From Epiperipatus broadwayi (taxonomy: Eukaryota; Onychophora; Udeonychophora; Euonychophora; Peripatidae), in assembly GCA_028023455.1 (NCBI GenBank), contig JAQFVV010006231.1, positions 3,431,478 to 3,495,477 on the forward strand: a stretch of DNA of 64,000 bases, written 5' to 3'. The notes beneath the pieces were generated by a model that was not told where the DNA came from, made no database searches, and was given only the letters and a program-made list of their open reading frames with translations. The position numbers and the translations under genes are program-made. Shown one piece after another: positions 36,081-48,700 of the stretch (positions are counted from its first letter, which is position 1; every line of letters begins with the position of its first letter).

Positions 36081-37998
36081 CCATTGGATTATATAATTGG
36101 ACTTGGGCAAACTAAAGCTATAAAGAAATCTTTCCTTCTCACTCTGGAACAATGTATATCTATTTTATCATTTTATTCTTATTGTAATTATCTACAAGCT
36201 ACACAGTTACATACTTTTTCTATCTACTATATATAAACTTTCATTAAAGCCAATAAAGTTACTGTTTAACTCATTTTGATTGTTTGCTATTAAAAGCTTC
36301 TTCAACCAGCATTTTAAAGCGCTTATATATACTATTACGATTATTGTAGAAGTAAATTAAATTATATTTTTACAGTTATGTCTAAAGATAAAATAATTTG
36401 CATTCCATTGCATTACATCTTTTTCTATGAAAGGCACATTTATTGGAAGCATATTTTTGATACTATTGCAATTTACTTTACTCTCATAAATTTTAATTGT
36501 AAATAATTGTTGCTGATTTTAAAATTCTATTTTCAAATTAATATACTACTTACATATACTAAAATCTAAATATATGCACATCAGAGAAGATAGCAAAATG
36601 ATTTAAATTTTAAAATTATCATAATTAGTTTAATTATTTTCATAAAATAAATTTTGTTATATTTGATATAAAGATGTATTACCATCAGTATCAGCCATCT
36701 GTAAACAAATACAACCATTCAATCTCCGGTTGGGGGACTGAATTTTTATAAAAGCTATATTAACCAATCTGTGTGTATTTAAAAGTTTGTGATTACAGCA
36801 TTTTACTTGTAATTATACTTGAACTATTTCCATCATCTAGTATTGTTTATTTTATTTTTAAGAATGGAATTAGACATTGTATTTTTATACACTCACACAA
36901 GTACACTTCATATGCATGATCTACATACATTTTCCCATTACTTTCTATAAAAATAACTATATAAGTCAAGTCATCTTGTTTTCTTTTACCATTTCCTCCC
37001 AAACCCTTTTATCTTAAAAACATCTATTAGGATATATTCAAATTTATTGTTTCTTTTAATCATTTCAATAGTAAATGTTTTCTTATTTATTCTTACCAAT
37101 GCTTTAAATAATTCAAGCTTATTTCCCCAACATCTCCATTTTTCTTCACTAGTTAAATATAAAAAAATTTCAAATAGACTTGCTAATCTTTTCATTTAAT
37201 TATATATATCTATAAATTAATAAACTTTTATCTTGACAGTTTTATCATAAATTATTCCTTATTTTCTAATAATATTACTTATAACATTTAAATATATATA
37301 CGTATATCAGAATTATTTAATAATATCTAATTAATTACTTCTACAGGTTGAATTGGTTATTTCCTTATTATTAAAACTTTTTTCTTTTCTTTCCGAAAAT
37401 TAATTAACATTGCTTACCAAGTATTTAATCTTCTTGATTAAAGCTTTCAAAGTCCCAGAAAGCTTTAACTAATAAAATGTTTTTAATATTGTTAAAAGAA
37501 TTTTGTAATTTAATGTCAAGGGATCATGGATCAACACATCATAACTTCATTTTACACACAATGTTTGCACATATTACATACTTTCCCCATATATATCAAT
37601 TAATCAAAATATGCTTTAAAAAACAAAAACATACAAATAAACGTTTGTTCAAATTTTGTCAAGACTTTGTGAGGAAAGATATTCTCAAATTTAATTATCA
37701 TTTACCTTAGACAGACTTAACCAAAATATCTAAATTATAGGTCAATAAATGAAATCCCTAAAGATATAGGCCAGAAGGAAAAATCTAAACAAATAATTAC
37801 AATTTGTATATGTGTTGTGATTACGCAAACTGCCAATTTATTTTTGTAATGAAATTATTTGAACTTTTATAAAATAAAAAGTTAAATGATATCTATATAA
37901 ATAAAGGATTATGTAATGGATACTAAAATTAATTACATTAAGGATGTAGCAAATTATCAATAATGATGATCAAATGTTTTCACAATGGCTAAACTATA
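36081..37998. other. AT-rich non-coding DNA
   Basis: The minus-strand frame 36986-37195 reads with mixed, protein-like composition, but I do not recognise it. The word 'tgaactatttccatcatcta' near 36820 resembles the outer arm of the foldback at 42265-42757. Otherwise nothing is seen. Confidence 0.5.
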
Positions 37999-38001
37999 AT
38001 T

Positions 38002-38180
38002 AAATAACTTACAGAGAATAGTTTCATAATAGTGGTAATATTAATATCCTAATACTAAGTGAAGTGCATATCAAATAATAAAGCAGATTTAATTAACTTA
38101 CAGAGAATAGTTTCATAATAGTGGTAATATTAATATCCTAATACTAAATGAAGCGCATATCAAATAATAAAGCAGATTTA
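38002..38180. repeat. Two-copy tandem duplication, period 89 bp
   Basis: The word 'acagagaatagtttcataat' occurs at 38011 and 38100, and the units match to 'aagcagattta' with two or three differences. The near identity implies a young event. Confidence 0.9.
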
Positions 38181-38298
38181 ATACTCCACAAAGTCCACTT
38201 TCACAACTATCATAAGCGTTTAGAACATTGCTACTAACAACTCTTCTACCAATACTTAAAGATTGTTAGAGAATTCAATATTGTATTTATATTAAATT

Positions 38299-38382
38299 CT
38301 CTACACTAAAGTAGATTGAGTAACAGATATAAAAGAATATTCTACACTAAAGTAGATTGAGTAACAGATATAAAAGAATATT
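38299..38382. repeat. Two-copy tandem duplication, period 41 bp
   Basis: The unit beginning 'ctacactaaagtagattgag' is at 38301 and 38342, perfect over its length. Confidence 0.9.
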
Positions 38383-38694
38383 CTTACTGAATGATAAGCT
38401 TGATAAACAAAATTGTAGATGGTAGTTTTGCCATTGCTTGCCAACTTATTGCTACCTATTCCAGCAACTCAACTGTAGACAAATTATATTATTTTAAAAT
38501 GCATTCATTTTAGTAATACTATCAGTAACAAATGCCCAGGATAGCATTATTAAAAGTAATGAGCTATAATTATGGGAACTTAGACCCTGAAAGCGCTAAG
38601 ATGACTAATTAAGTTTATTAATTACTACCCTATATAGCTTCATTACACGTGCATAAAGCACAATTATAGTTGGGCTTTTTTCCCATGTGTCAAA

Positions 38695-38765
38695 GCATCT
38701 GCCAGGAAGCTAACCTGGGACAACTGCTTGTAATGTGGCTGTGCTAACCACTCGATCACCAACGC
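38695..38765 (-). repeat. tRNA-like unit, probably the head of a SINE
   Basis: Read on the minus strand, there is an A-box-like 'tgatcgagtggttagcaca', and a T arm whose 5-bp stem ccagg/cctgg closes a 7-nt loop. The 71-nt unit can also pair its ends (gcgttgg with cagatgc, six of seven counting wobble pairs). The anticodon stem pairs poorly. The B box reads 'ggttagcttcc' instead of GGTTCGAATCC, so a working tRNA gene is unlikely. A minus-strand tail follows ('gacacatgggaaaaaagccc'). Confidence 0.55.
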
Positions 38766-39690
38766 TTGACTTATAGTTAAAATTATTAATACAAAATATT
38801 ATTACAAATTAATGTGTAAATTATATGCAATTGAGTTTGTATTTTTTATTAGTAATTGGTTATAATAAACAAATAGAGTAATATGCTATTGTATAAGTTT
38901 AAAATAAAAAAAAATCTCTACAAAATGAATTTAAAAAATTAAGTACCAGAGAATATGAATAAATCTGGCTCATAAAGTCTTTAATAACCAGCAATGACTG
39001 AATAGATAAAACTTAAAAAATGAATGCCTAAAGAACAATAAAGCTAGCTCAGTTTTATTTATTTTTTTAGTGACTACGGTTTCAATTTAAAAAAATACTT
39101 AGTAAATAAATAAAACTAAAGAATATAAAAAATGTACAGTCTAGAACTTAATATAAAACTTTAAAGGTCTCCAAACAATCTTTGAAGCAAAAAAATTCTA
39201 AAATTTGTAAACAAAATTGTTGGATTATTATTCATCATTAATGAATTGTGAAAGAAATAATTTAAAGAAATATATTATAGCAGATTTATATTTTCTTAAC
39301 TTCACAAAATTCTACTGAATTCTGGTAGATCATATAAATGCTAACACTTTAATTTCTTTTATATGCATATACATGTTTTATACAAAATCTAAGATACATC
39401 AACTAACTGCAAGCTGATATGTTTTCATTAAACTTTCAGTGTCACAATGCCACTCAATCCTGAGTACTCACTAATTGAATCAGTAAACCTTTGAAGGGCA
39501 AATTATCACATCATCAGAATACTAAAATCCACAAATAAGTCAACTTATTTGTCAGTGTTAATATCAAAAATTATATAACTAACTGTGAATCAGAAATAAG
39601 CACTAATGTCAATATGTATATTTAATATATAACTTGCTTATAATACATAGCAGAAATGTATTTCTATTGACCATAGTAAAATCTATTAGA
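38766..39690. other. AT-rich non-coding DNA
   Basis: Nothing is recognised. Confidence 0.6.
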
Positions 39691-39694
39691 ATAT

Positions 39695-40000
39695 AGGTAA
39701 TGCATTCCCACTTATAGTAAATATTAATATTTGAAATACAGGCATTCTTTATATACCTGGAGCTTAATTGTAAATATAGGGGATTTGAACTCAGACTTTC
39801 AACCACCCTTCAATTATCCACACTATGTCATACTACTGATACACATGACCACACACATGTAGAAAAGAGAAATAATCACTAATAAACATATTCTTTGCAT
39901 AACCAGCACTCATCAGTTGGTCCAAATTATCATCTCTCACACAATGAACACAGACTTTCAAGCACCCTTCAACTATCCATGCTACGTCATACTAAAGCCA
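39695..40000 (-). repeat. Dispersed repeat R1, inverted copy plus a short second piece
   Basis: On the minus strand this matches the R1 unit at 40886-41110, including 'ttgaaatacaggcattctt' and the 'gaaagtctgagttcaaatcc' block. A second partial copy of that block with 'acacagactttcaagcaccc' follows at 39946-39985. It faces the plus-strand R1 array across the F units. Confidence 0.7.
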
Positions 40001-40004
40001 ATAA

Positions 40005-40885
40005 ACGTCACATGATCACCATTTCTTATGCTTGCTTATAACTTATTAAAACAGGACTCTACATACAGTAATCAATGGATGCCAGAAGGCTTGTGCATAA
40101 AATCCCCATGTAGTGCCTACTCATCCAATAGCCATGATTAGTTTCTGACTTGTGGCCTTTGTCAGTGAGAAGCCTTGGATTTGAGGACACTACACCTAGA
40201 TCTTAGGATCTAATGTAACCCTCAAGCTCATTAGCTTACATAGTCATATAGGTCTGAACTCAGATCAGTACCTATACATTTTGGTGTCTTTGGTTCTTTA
40301 ATAACCATAGCCACCACTATCCTATTAGGTATGATTGGCCTTAAGCCAACAAACATCACCTGATCACCATTTCTTATGCTTGCTTATAACTGTTATTAAA
40401 ACAGGCAAAACTCCATACAGTATTGCCACTTAGTGCAAGCCAGAGTAATTAATAGATGCCAGAAGGCTTGTGGCTAAAATCCCCATCTAGTGCCTACTCA
40501 TCCAATATCCCCAGGCCAGTTTCTGGCATGTGGCTTTCGTCTAAACTGGATTCAGACTTATATGACTATGTAAGATAATGAGCTTGGATTGAAAATATCA
40601 TTGTGTTTTCAAGTTAAGACTCATGGTTTTGTAGTTAAGTGGAGATAAAAGGTGGCTGCTGGAGAGTTGCAATAGATTCTAAGATCTAGATGCAGTGCTC
40701 TCAGATCCAAGGCTCCTAATTGATGAAGACCACAAGCCAGAAACTAGTCCGTAGTCCGGGGATATTGGATGAGTAGGTACTAAGTTAGGATTTTATGCAG
40801 AAGCCGTCTGGCATCCATTGATTACTCTGGCTTGTACGGAGTTGCAATACTGTATGGAGAGTTTTGCCTGTTTTGTTATGTCGTA
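40005..40885. repeat. Foldback family F: two direct and one inverted unit
   Basis: Plus-strand units at about 40010-40200 and 40345-40540 share 'tgatcaccatttcttatgct', 'tattaaaacagg', 'gatgccagaaggcttgtg', 'taaaatccccat', 'gtgcctactcatccaata' and 'agtttctg'. A minus-strand unit lies at about 40730-40880. The same unit forms a clean palindrome at 50252-50494. No protein is encoded. The family is probably a non-autonomous foldback element. Confidence 0.7.
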
Positions 40886-41955
40886 CTACTGATACATATG
40901 ATCACATGTGGGATGATAATCTGGACCAAAATACATATATTTGTGATTATTTATTTTTCTACATGTGTGATCATGTAAATCAGTGGTATGACATAGTGTG
41001 AATAGTTAAAGGGTGCTTGAAAGTCTGTGTTCAAATCCCCTATATTTACAATTAAACTCCAAATATATTAAGAATGCCTGTATTTCAAATATTATACATT
41101 AAGCTGCATCCTGCCCATCCCTCTTCTATGTATTTAAATGGATAAGGTCCTATACATGAGGGGTCAGAGTGACTTGATATTGGCATTAGCATGGCATTTG
41201 GGCATTCGATCATCAGATTTTTCAAAGATATAGATGGCTGAAGAGTTGGAGTATTGAAGCCTGTCCATTAAAGTATGAAGATTTGCTATCTTAATATAAA
41301 GTGAGCAATGATTATATATATATGGGAGATTATAATCCAGACCAACTGATGAGTTCTGGTCCAGCACGAAATATGTATATTGATTATTTATATTTTCTAC
41401 ATGCGTGAAGTCATGTGTATCAGTGATATAATATAGTGTGGATAGTTGAAGAGTGCTTGAAAGTCTGTGTCCAAATCCCTATATTTATACAATTAAACTC
41501 CAGGTATATGAAGAATGCCTGCATTTCAAATATTACACATTAAGCCTGCATCCTGACTATCCTTCTTCTATGTATTTAAATGGATAAGGTCCTATACATG
41601 AGGGGTCAGAGTGACTTAAGGTCAACATGGGCATAACAATAATATTGGCATCAGCATGGGATTTGGCTTTCCATCATCAGATTTTCAATAGTACAGATGG
41701 CTGAAGAGTTGGAGTAGATTGAAGCCTGTCCATTAAAGTATGAAAACTTGCTATCTTAATATAAACTGAGCACTGCTTCTATATATGTGTGGGAGATGAT
41801 AATATGGATCAACTGATGAGTGCTGGTTCAGTATAAAATATGTATATTGGTGATTATCTTTTCTACATGGGGTGTGGTCATGTGTATCAGTGGTATGAGA
41901 TAGTGTGGATAGTTGAAGGGTGCTTGAAAGTCTGTGTTCAAATCCCCTTATAGTA
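40886..41955 (+). repeat. R1 array: about 2.4 head-to-tail units of 440-467 bp
   Basis: The block 'aagtctgtgt.caaatccc' occurs at 41021, 41461 and 41928. Between these lie 'attaaactcca', 'aagaatgcctg.atttcaaat', 'cctatacatgaggggtcaga', 'ggctgaagagttggag' and 'tccattaaagtatga', then 'gtgtatcagtg.tat'. This full tandem arrangement gives the complete R1 unit and links the parts seen at other copies. Confidence 0.85.
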
Positions 41956-42260
41956 AATAGCTAATATAATGAATATGTAATACCTATTTTGAATTTACTA
42001 TAACAATTAAGTTCTTAAACAATTCAGTAAATAATAAATATTATAATTAAGCAATTTTTCCAATAAATCATATTTAAATATTAAATGATTAACCTAATAA
42101 ATATTTTATTTTATAATTAAGAACAAATGTCAATTAATTAAACATTTATAATTTAATCAATAAAGATTAATAATTTTTGCTATATGATTAATTCATAAAG
42201 TATTTTTTAAATTGTAATAAATATTAATGTTTTCCTGAGGATTTGCGATGATGGTATTTT
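41956..42260. other. AT-rich non-coding DNA
   Basis: Nothing is recognised. Confidence 0.6.
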
Positions 42261-42264
42261 AGTT

Positions 42265-42757
42265 GTATTTATATATTGGACTATTTCCATTATCTAATAT
42301 AAGTAGTGAATATCTTTAGAAAAATTTGACTTTAAATATTCCAAATACATTCAACTGTTAGTAATAGCACACAGATTAGTATATGCACAATGTTTTGAAA
42401 GGTAGTATTCTCTCCTTTTCTTCAGATGTTGCTGGTTTGATCAGTGATAGTACCAGCATGGAAATCGAAGCTGAGCCAAATGGTTAGAGCATTACTCTAA
42501 AATTCAATATTCAAGAATTTAAGAGTCCCGGTTCAATTTCCATGCTAGTACTGACATTGGTCAGACCAGCAACCCTGAAGAAGACGGGAGAATAAAAACA
42601 TTGTGCATAATATACTAACCTGTGTGCTGTTACTAACAATTGAATGTATTTGGAATATTTAAATAGTCAAATTTTTTGGAATATTTAAATACAGTCAAAT
42701 TAAGACATTCAATTCTTCTACTAGATGATGAAAATAGTCCAAAATATATATACAAAA
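42265..42757. mobile_element. Long foldback element with a tRNA-like centre
   Basis: Two arms of roughly 200 bp pair from the outside in. Paired words include 'ggactatttccat' with 'atgaaaatagtcc', 'ttccaaatacattcaa' with 'ttgaatgtatttggaa', 'gttagtaatagcacacag' with 'ctgtgtgctgttactaac', 'gcacaatg' with 'cattgtgc', and 'gtaccagcatggaaat' with 'atttccatgctagtac'. The unpaired centre (about 42466-42535) contains an A-box-like 'tgagccaaatggttagagca' and a B-box-like 'cggttcaattt'. This combines a palindromic element with a pol III-type internal promoter. Confidence 0.75.
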
Positions 42758-42776
42758 AGACATTTAATATATTAGA

Positions 42777-43375
42777 TGATAATAACGTGAAAAGCTAAAA
42801 CCTTTGACAAATATGCTTTAAAAATGCTTATGTGACAGCCAATCAGATGTAATAATGACTGCACATGGAACTTCTAATTCTAAAACACAAGTGAAAACTA
42901 CGATGGGACCCATCTTCTTCTCTACTTAAATTTATAAATAAATGTCAGACTCAAGCATTTTGAACTAAGAGCATGAAGCTTAAAACACTTTCACATTTAA
43001 TTCACTAAAGATTATATATAAATAAACAATGTGAAATCTTTCGATTTACTACAAAGCAATTTTCAAATCTAATAAAATGATACTAACAAATGTAAATATA
43101 TTAAATTTATTAAGTGCAAAGAGATGATAGTAATAATGTGACAGGCTAAAACTTTTGACAGATACGCTTTAAAAATGCTTATATGACAGCCAATCATATG
43201 TAATAATGATTTGTTACTATCATTTCATTAGATTTGAAAATTGCTTCATAGTAAATCGAAAGGTTTCACACTGTTTATTTATATATAATATTTAGTGAAT
43301 TAAAGGTGAAGGTGTTTTAAGCTTCACGCTCTTAGTTTGAAATTCTTGAGTCTGACTTAAAAGTATTATTTCAAG
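42777..43375. repeat. Composite of direct and inverted repeats with CCAATCA words
   Basis: A direct repeat pair at 42777-42857 and 43127-43209 shares 'tttaaaaatgctta', 'gacagccaatca' and 'tgtaataatga'. An inverted pair at about 42950-43090 and 43213-43362 shares 'gactcaag', 'aagcttaaaacac' (reversed 'gtgttttaagctt'), 'tcgatttact' and 'caaatctaat'. The arms are roughly 140 bp. This looks like two nested or rearranged copies of one foldback element. Confidence 0.65.
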
Positions 43376-43379
43376 TTCA

Positions 43380-44500
43380 CAAATAAAGAAAAAAAAATTA
43401 AAATAGTAAGATAATAACTTTTTCCTTACTGCATTTCTCATAAAAATATTAAAGTCAAAATTATTTTAACTTTGTAATGCCACAATAAATTATTGTTCAG
43501 ATTATTTAAAGCTAATAAAATTCTATTTAAAATACTATTTATAATTTTAAAAACATGATAGAAATAAATCTGGTGCAGATAAAATGATTATTTTTCAGCC
43601 AATTATAAGTTGTGATCTTACTTGATTTCTCTTGACTTGTCTTCTAAAAACAAATATTACATCAATCAACAATACTGTAGCTGAAATTTCAGCTCATTTG
43701 TAAAAAAAAATATTTTAATAATACTGATATTTTGACAATGTATTAATATTTTAGCTCCAGATTTTACCACTGAATGAATACAAAACCAGCAAAAAAAAAA
43801 AAAAGCACTAATGATAGCTGCAAGAGAATGATTTGAAGCATATTCTAAAATACAATGTAGCAAGGAATTGATTAGTTAATGTCAACTGTATCAATTCAAT
43901 TTACAAATATCACATTATTAACACATGTTCATAATTAAACATTTTAAAACAAATTCAGTATTAATCACTAACATTCATTTTTATTATATTTTTAAAATCA
44001 TATATAAAATTAATGTAACATTAAAAATTAAATTTATCTTTTAATATTTATTAATACATAACTATTTTTAAAAACATGTCAAATCACCCCTATATCCTAA
44101 TGTCTATAGTTGATTTTTCTTTAACAACTGTATCAATTTTATTTTATTATCATGCATTAATTAAAAACAATGCCAATGAACATTGATATGGTATGAACAC
44201 TTGAGCAACTCTTAAGTCATAGTTCATGTTGTAATGTTTCTTTGGAGTCATTTACATTTTTTCTTTGTCTATAGTCATATATTTAAAGAAGTAATAGGAA
44301 TGTGTGTTTTATTTGAGAAATATATAAAATTTTGTGCAATATTAAGAAGCAATCATTCATCAAGATAAAGATATATTTAATCTGAAGAATATTTATAAAA
44401 ATGCAACAGCAATAATTAGATTACAAAATGATATTAGGAAGGTTAACAGGATGATTCCATATCTCCAAAACTTTTTAGAGCAGTGCTACAATAAGTACTT
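43380..44500. other. AT-rich non-coding DNA
   Basis: Nothing is recognised. The minus-strand frame at 43666-43863 is AT-driven. Confidence 0.6.
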
Positions 44501-44509
44501 TGTGGATTA

Positions 44510-45240
44510 AAATGGGAAGCTAAAGGAGTAAAAGTAAATGGAGATTATTTAAGTCATTTAGATTTTGTAGATGATGTAGTTGTTTTTGAAAATGTTGCAA
44601 AAGTTATCAGATGAAAGTAAGAAAGTAGGACTAAAGGTAAATGTTAAAAAAACTAAAGTAATGTTCAATGGATTTTCTCAAAAGATGAAAATAAAGATTG
44701 ATTACAATGAGTTAGAAGTTAACAACAAATACGTTGATCAGATTATTACTACAGATGGAAACATAATTAAACTTGGTTGGAGAGCTTTTGGTAGAAATAA
44801 CTTAATATTAAAAGGAAATATGCCTCTATGTTTGAAAAGAAATATGGATCTAAGACTTGGACCCTTAATAGAAGGCAATATAGAGATTTCAGAGCACTCA
44901 AAGAAGTATGGAGATATGCATGTTATGAGTAACAATAAATCAAAAATGCTATATATGGGTAAGAGAACAAATATGTGATACTGACATCATTGAAAAAATT
45001 AAAAGACAAGAGGAGTTGGGCTAGACATATTGCTAGGAGAGATGATAATAGATGGACAGCTGAAATTTTAAACTGAATTCCAAGAAATTGTAAAAGATCC
45101 AGAAAGAGATCACATGTGAGATGGATGAAATAAGAAAGTATGTAGGAGTGATGTGGAGAAGAGATGCTAGAGATGAGATAAGGTGGACTGAACTTGGGGA
45201 GACCTTATCATGCAGTGGATTGATAATGGTTGATGATGGT
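44510..45240 (+). pseudogene. Decayed RTE-like LINE reverse transcriptase, C-terminal half
   Basis: The plus strand reads 'WEAKGVKVNGDYLSHLDFVDDVVVF' in sense, with the F-V-D-D box at 44564-44575. After a frameshift comes an open stretch (44580-44978) with 'KLSDESKKVGLKVNVKKTKV' and 'IKLGWRAFGRNN'. Further on are 'WARHIARRDDNRWTAEILN' (about 45018-45075) and 'IPRNCKRSRKRSHVRWM' (about 45077-45130). This is the order of the endonuclease-reverse transcriptases of RTE-type elements. The region between the two parts is deleted, removing the 'VLPVLTYG'-type segment. Confidence 0.8.
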
Positions 45241-45425
45241 GATAGCAATTAAAATATATACCAGTGTTAAAGGAAATGTTAATTTCTAACTATAAAAATA
45301 ATATAAGTGAGTAATGTGACATTAATGATACTAGTGAGTAATGGTAACACTGTTCAATAATCCTACTTAAATTTACTAAACTCTTTCTCAGTATCTTCAA
45401 ACATTGTCATAACATTTACAAATTT

Positions 45426-45755
45426 GATACAATGAATCTTGAAATCATCAATAATTCCATTCTTACTGAGATTGATAGCTTCAATCCAGCAAATTAGTAG
45501 AGTAATTATATATATGTATATAGAAAAAAAACATATATTACTAATGTACACTTCAACTGTAAAAGTTCAAAAGGATTGTGGAATGAATGAGATACAATGA
45601 ATCTTGAAATCATCAATAATTCCATTCTTACTGAGATTGATGGCTTCAATCCAGCAAATTAGTAGAGTAATTATAAATATGTATATAGAAAAAAACATAT
45701 ATTACTAATGTACACTTCAACTGTAAAAGTTCAAAAGGATTGTGGAATGAATGAG
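45426..45755. repeat. Two-copy tandem duplication, period 165 bp
   Basis: The unit starting 'gatacaatgaatcttgaaat' is at 45426 and 45591, and both run to 'ttgtggaatgaatgaga'. Differences are only single bases or indels in A and TA runs. Almost identical, so recent. Confidence 0.9.
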
Positions 45756-45759
45756 AAAG

Positions 45760-48700
45760 TCCATGTAACATTAAGGCAATGCAAACACACACACAGCAAT
45801 CTCATATATTCATTTATTTTTTTAAAAATACTACTACAAATAATGAATTTATTTTTTAAAAAACAACTTAAATCATTATTTTATTTTAAAATAAATATGT
45901 AAATGAAATATCGATCTTAAAATGTATTTACTCTCATTTATTATAATCAATTTTTAACCCTCACCCCCACACCAAAATGCGAAAAACTAGCATTCATTGT
46001 AATCTAGAACAGCAGAGAGAAAAAATGTCAATAGAAATTTGTTCTTTTTAAAAAAAGTATTTAAATTATTTAACGTTAGTGGATAGTTATAAACACCACG
46101 TCAGGCTAGCAATAGCAATGAGAAATTGGGAAAAGACCTTTTACAAGGAACTGGGGAAATATAACTGAAGATTAAAAAGTACATTTTTCTCATGGTTGGT
46201 TTCCAAATTTTGCGATCACTAATACAATTCAAAACAGTTGAAAACACTGATTAAAATATTGCTACTCACTAATTCGTCATAAGCTATTTATGGTGGGCCC
46301 TGAAGAATAACGTCAGATAAAACAAAAAATAGGTGCTATAGATACTAAAATAATTTAATTACCGCAAAAAGGATAAATTTTCGGTTAATTTTATTTATTG
46401 CACTCAGAAGTTAAATCGAAAAAAAAAAAAATGTGTTAATTAAATTATATTCTGGTCAAAAAAAAACCCACAATGTAATAAAAAAAAAGGCGGCGGGAAG
46501 TAATTTCAAAGATAACATTGTTGATTTAAATTTAAAAAAAAAACAACAACAATCAAACAATTACAAATATTAAATTGCATTAAGTTTATAATTTTACTTC
46601 TATTCATGAGCATGTATTTATTAAAGAATCAGTAAAATAATGTCATTAACTCTATACAGAATTAAAGTTTACATTTTGTTGAAATTGGGCAATTACTGTA
46701 TATATATTTTTTATTATCAAAACCTTTTGAAGTGATTAATCAAGAATATAGTTTAGTATTATATTGAACAGGATATTATAAAATAAAAAGGCGGAGATTA
46801 ATGAATAAATTAGTTCCATTTTTAAACTTAGCAAACATAAAATAAACATATATAATACAATGTGCTCATCATGCTAGAATCTTGAGTGGGTGTGTCTGTA
46901 TTTGTCTTATAGGTGAAGCAAAGCACAGATAACAATGAAAAAAATTTGTTCCACATTTTTTTTAAAAGGAAATATTTGAGAAATAAATTATTCATTAAAT
47001 ATTTCTGCCCAAATTCAAACATGAAAACATTCCCAAACAATATATCATGCATGAAATATAATATGAATGAGAATGATTTTTGAATACAAGTTAGAATATG
47101 TATATGCTTCTTATGTGTGCAAATCTAGAGCATTATCAGGTTGTTGTTGTTTTTTTAAATTTAATACACGATTATTAGAAATATCTTATTTATTTCTTTT
47201 GAAAATAGGAAACATTAAAGAGAATCTTTAAGTTTTCTATGGGGCAAACTTTCAAACAGTACACCTATCAGGTATTTAGCCATTTATTTATTTACTGTTG
47301 ATATTCAATTTTCTTTTGTTACATTATTTATATTTGCATAAATAAATTTGTTGTATTATATACCTTGTGGTTTTCATTTCAATTCATCCATTTATATATC
47401 TTACTTTGGAATTAATAAAAGCTCATGAACAACAATTATTATGGATGAGTTTTCCTGCAATCCATCATAGTTCTATAAATTTTACTAATATAACAATTAG
47501 AATCCAGTCTTATGTTTTGGCCATCGTGGACTAAATATGATAGGGGGACTTAAACAGGGACAGATTAGTAGATATCCTGATTTATATGGCGATCAAAAAT
47601 TAGATATTTATAAGTTGGAATAAGTAAATGATTTTGTCTTATTTCTCATGCAATAATACATATACGGTCTCATATTATATTTGCTCCTTCTACTGTTACA
47701 TTACCCAATTGCATTCAGCTAGAACATAATAAATGAAACAGAAGACATAGAATTACATTTGCTTTACATAATTCTCTATATCACTTCTATAAGATATTTA
47801 TTTAATCTTCCAAATATACCCAGTGAATTTTGATTTACATAAAACTATCTTAAAAATTGTTTCTCCTATCAAATATCTTTTCAATATTAGAAGAAAAAAA
47901 TATTTAAATTCCTTTATTTTTGCTACTCATTTTTTTTACAATAATATCTTTGTTACACAAAGTTAGAGCTAATAAAAAAAGAATCGTTTACCTTCAATTT
48001 ATATTTCAACAATCTCAAATTTCTATTATCAGCTCCATCATGAAGCAGGTATAAGTATACAATATAAATTTGATGCTTAGGATTTTTAACTTAATTTGAT
48101 TAAAAGCAATAAGAATTCTATCTTTTTGGATGATAGATTTAGTACCCTGTTTGGTTTTTGCAATGTAGAGTCATGGACTATAGAGCTCAAGGTTCACAAA
48201 TTGCAGGTCCAATACTGTTGTAATTGGACTTTTTTTTTTTTAGATTCACTATAAGCTGTTAGTTGTCCTATTCATATTAATTCAAAGAATTAAATATAGA
48301 ATATTATTACTGATTTATATGTTGTTTTTTTTGCCTGTTTACATTTATTTAACAACAGAAATTGTTTTTCAAAATCTGAAGATATCAGTAACATACATAT
48401 ATCAGAAATTCAAAGGAGCTGATAATGCTGTTGACTGGTAAATTCTTTGTTTAAGAGCAAACTTTTTTTTCTTTTCTTACTCAGGAAAGAAAAATTATAA
48501 TTTTTAGTAATTTATTTACATATCTATGTTTATTTATGCAACATATTTGTAGAATATTTATTTTAAACCAAAATATATATATAATTTCAATTAATTTTAT
48601 TTGTAAATATTTATTTATAAGAAAACAAATCAACTAAAACTATAATTTCAGCAAAGAGGAAGCTATAACTGATTAGCTAAAAAGAAATGCTTTCATATTT

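Noticed and set aside
42465-42555. Functional tRNA gene
   Set aside because: The anticodon and T stems do not pair properly and the flanks continue as a palindrome; only promoter-like boxes remain.
44738-45248. Minus-strand frames at 44738-44935 and 45033-45248
   Set aside because: They are shadows of the plus-strand LINE reverse transcriptase.
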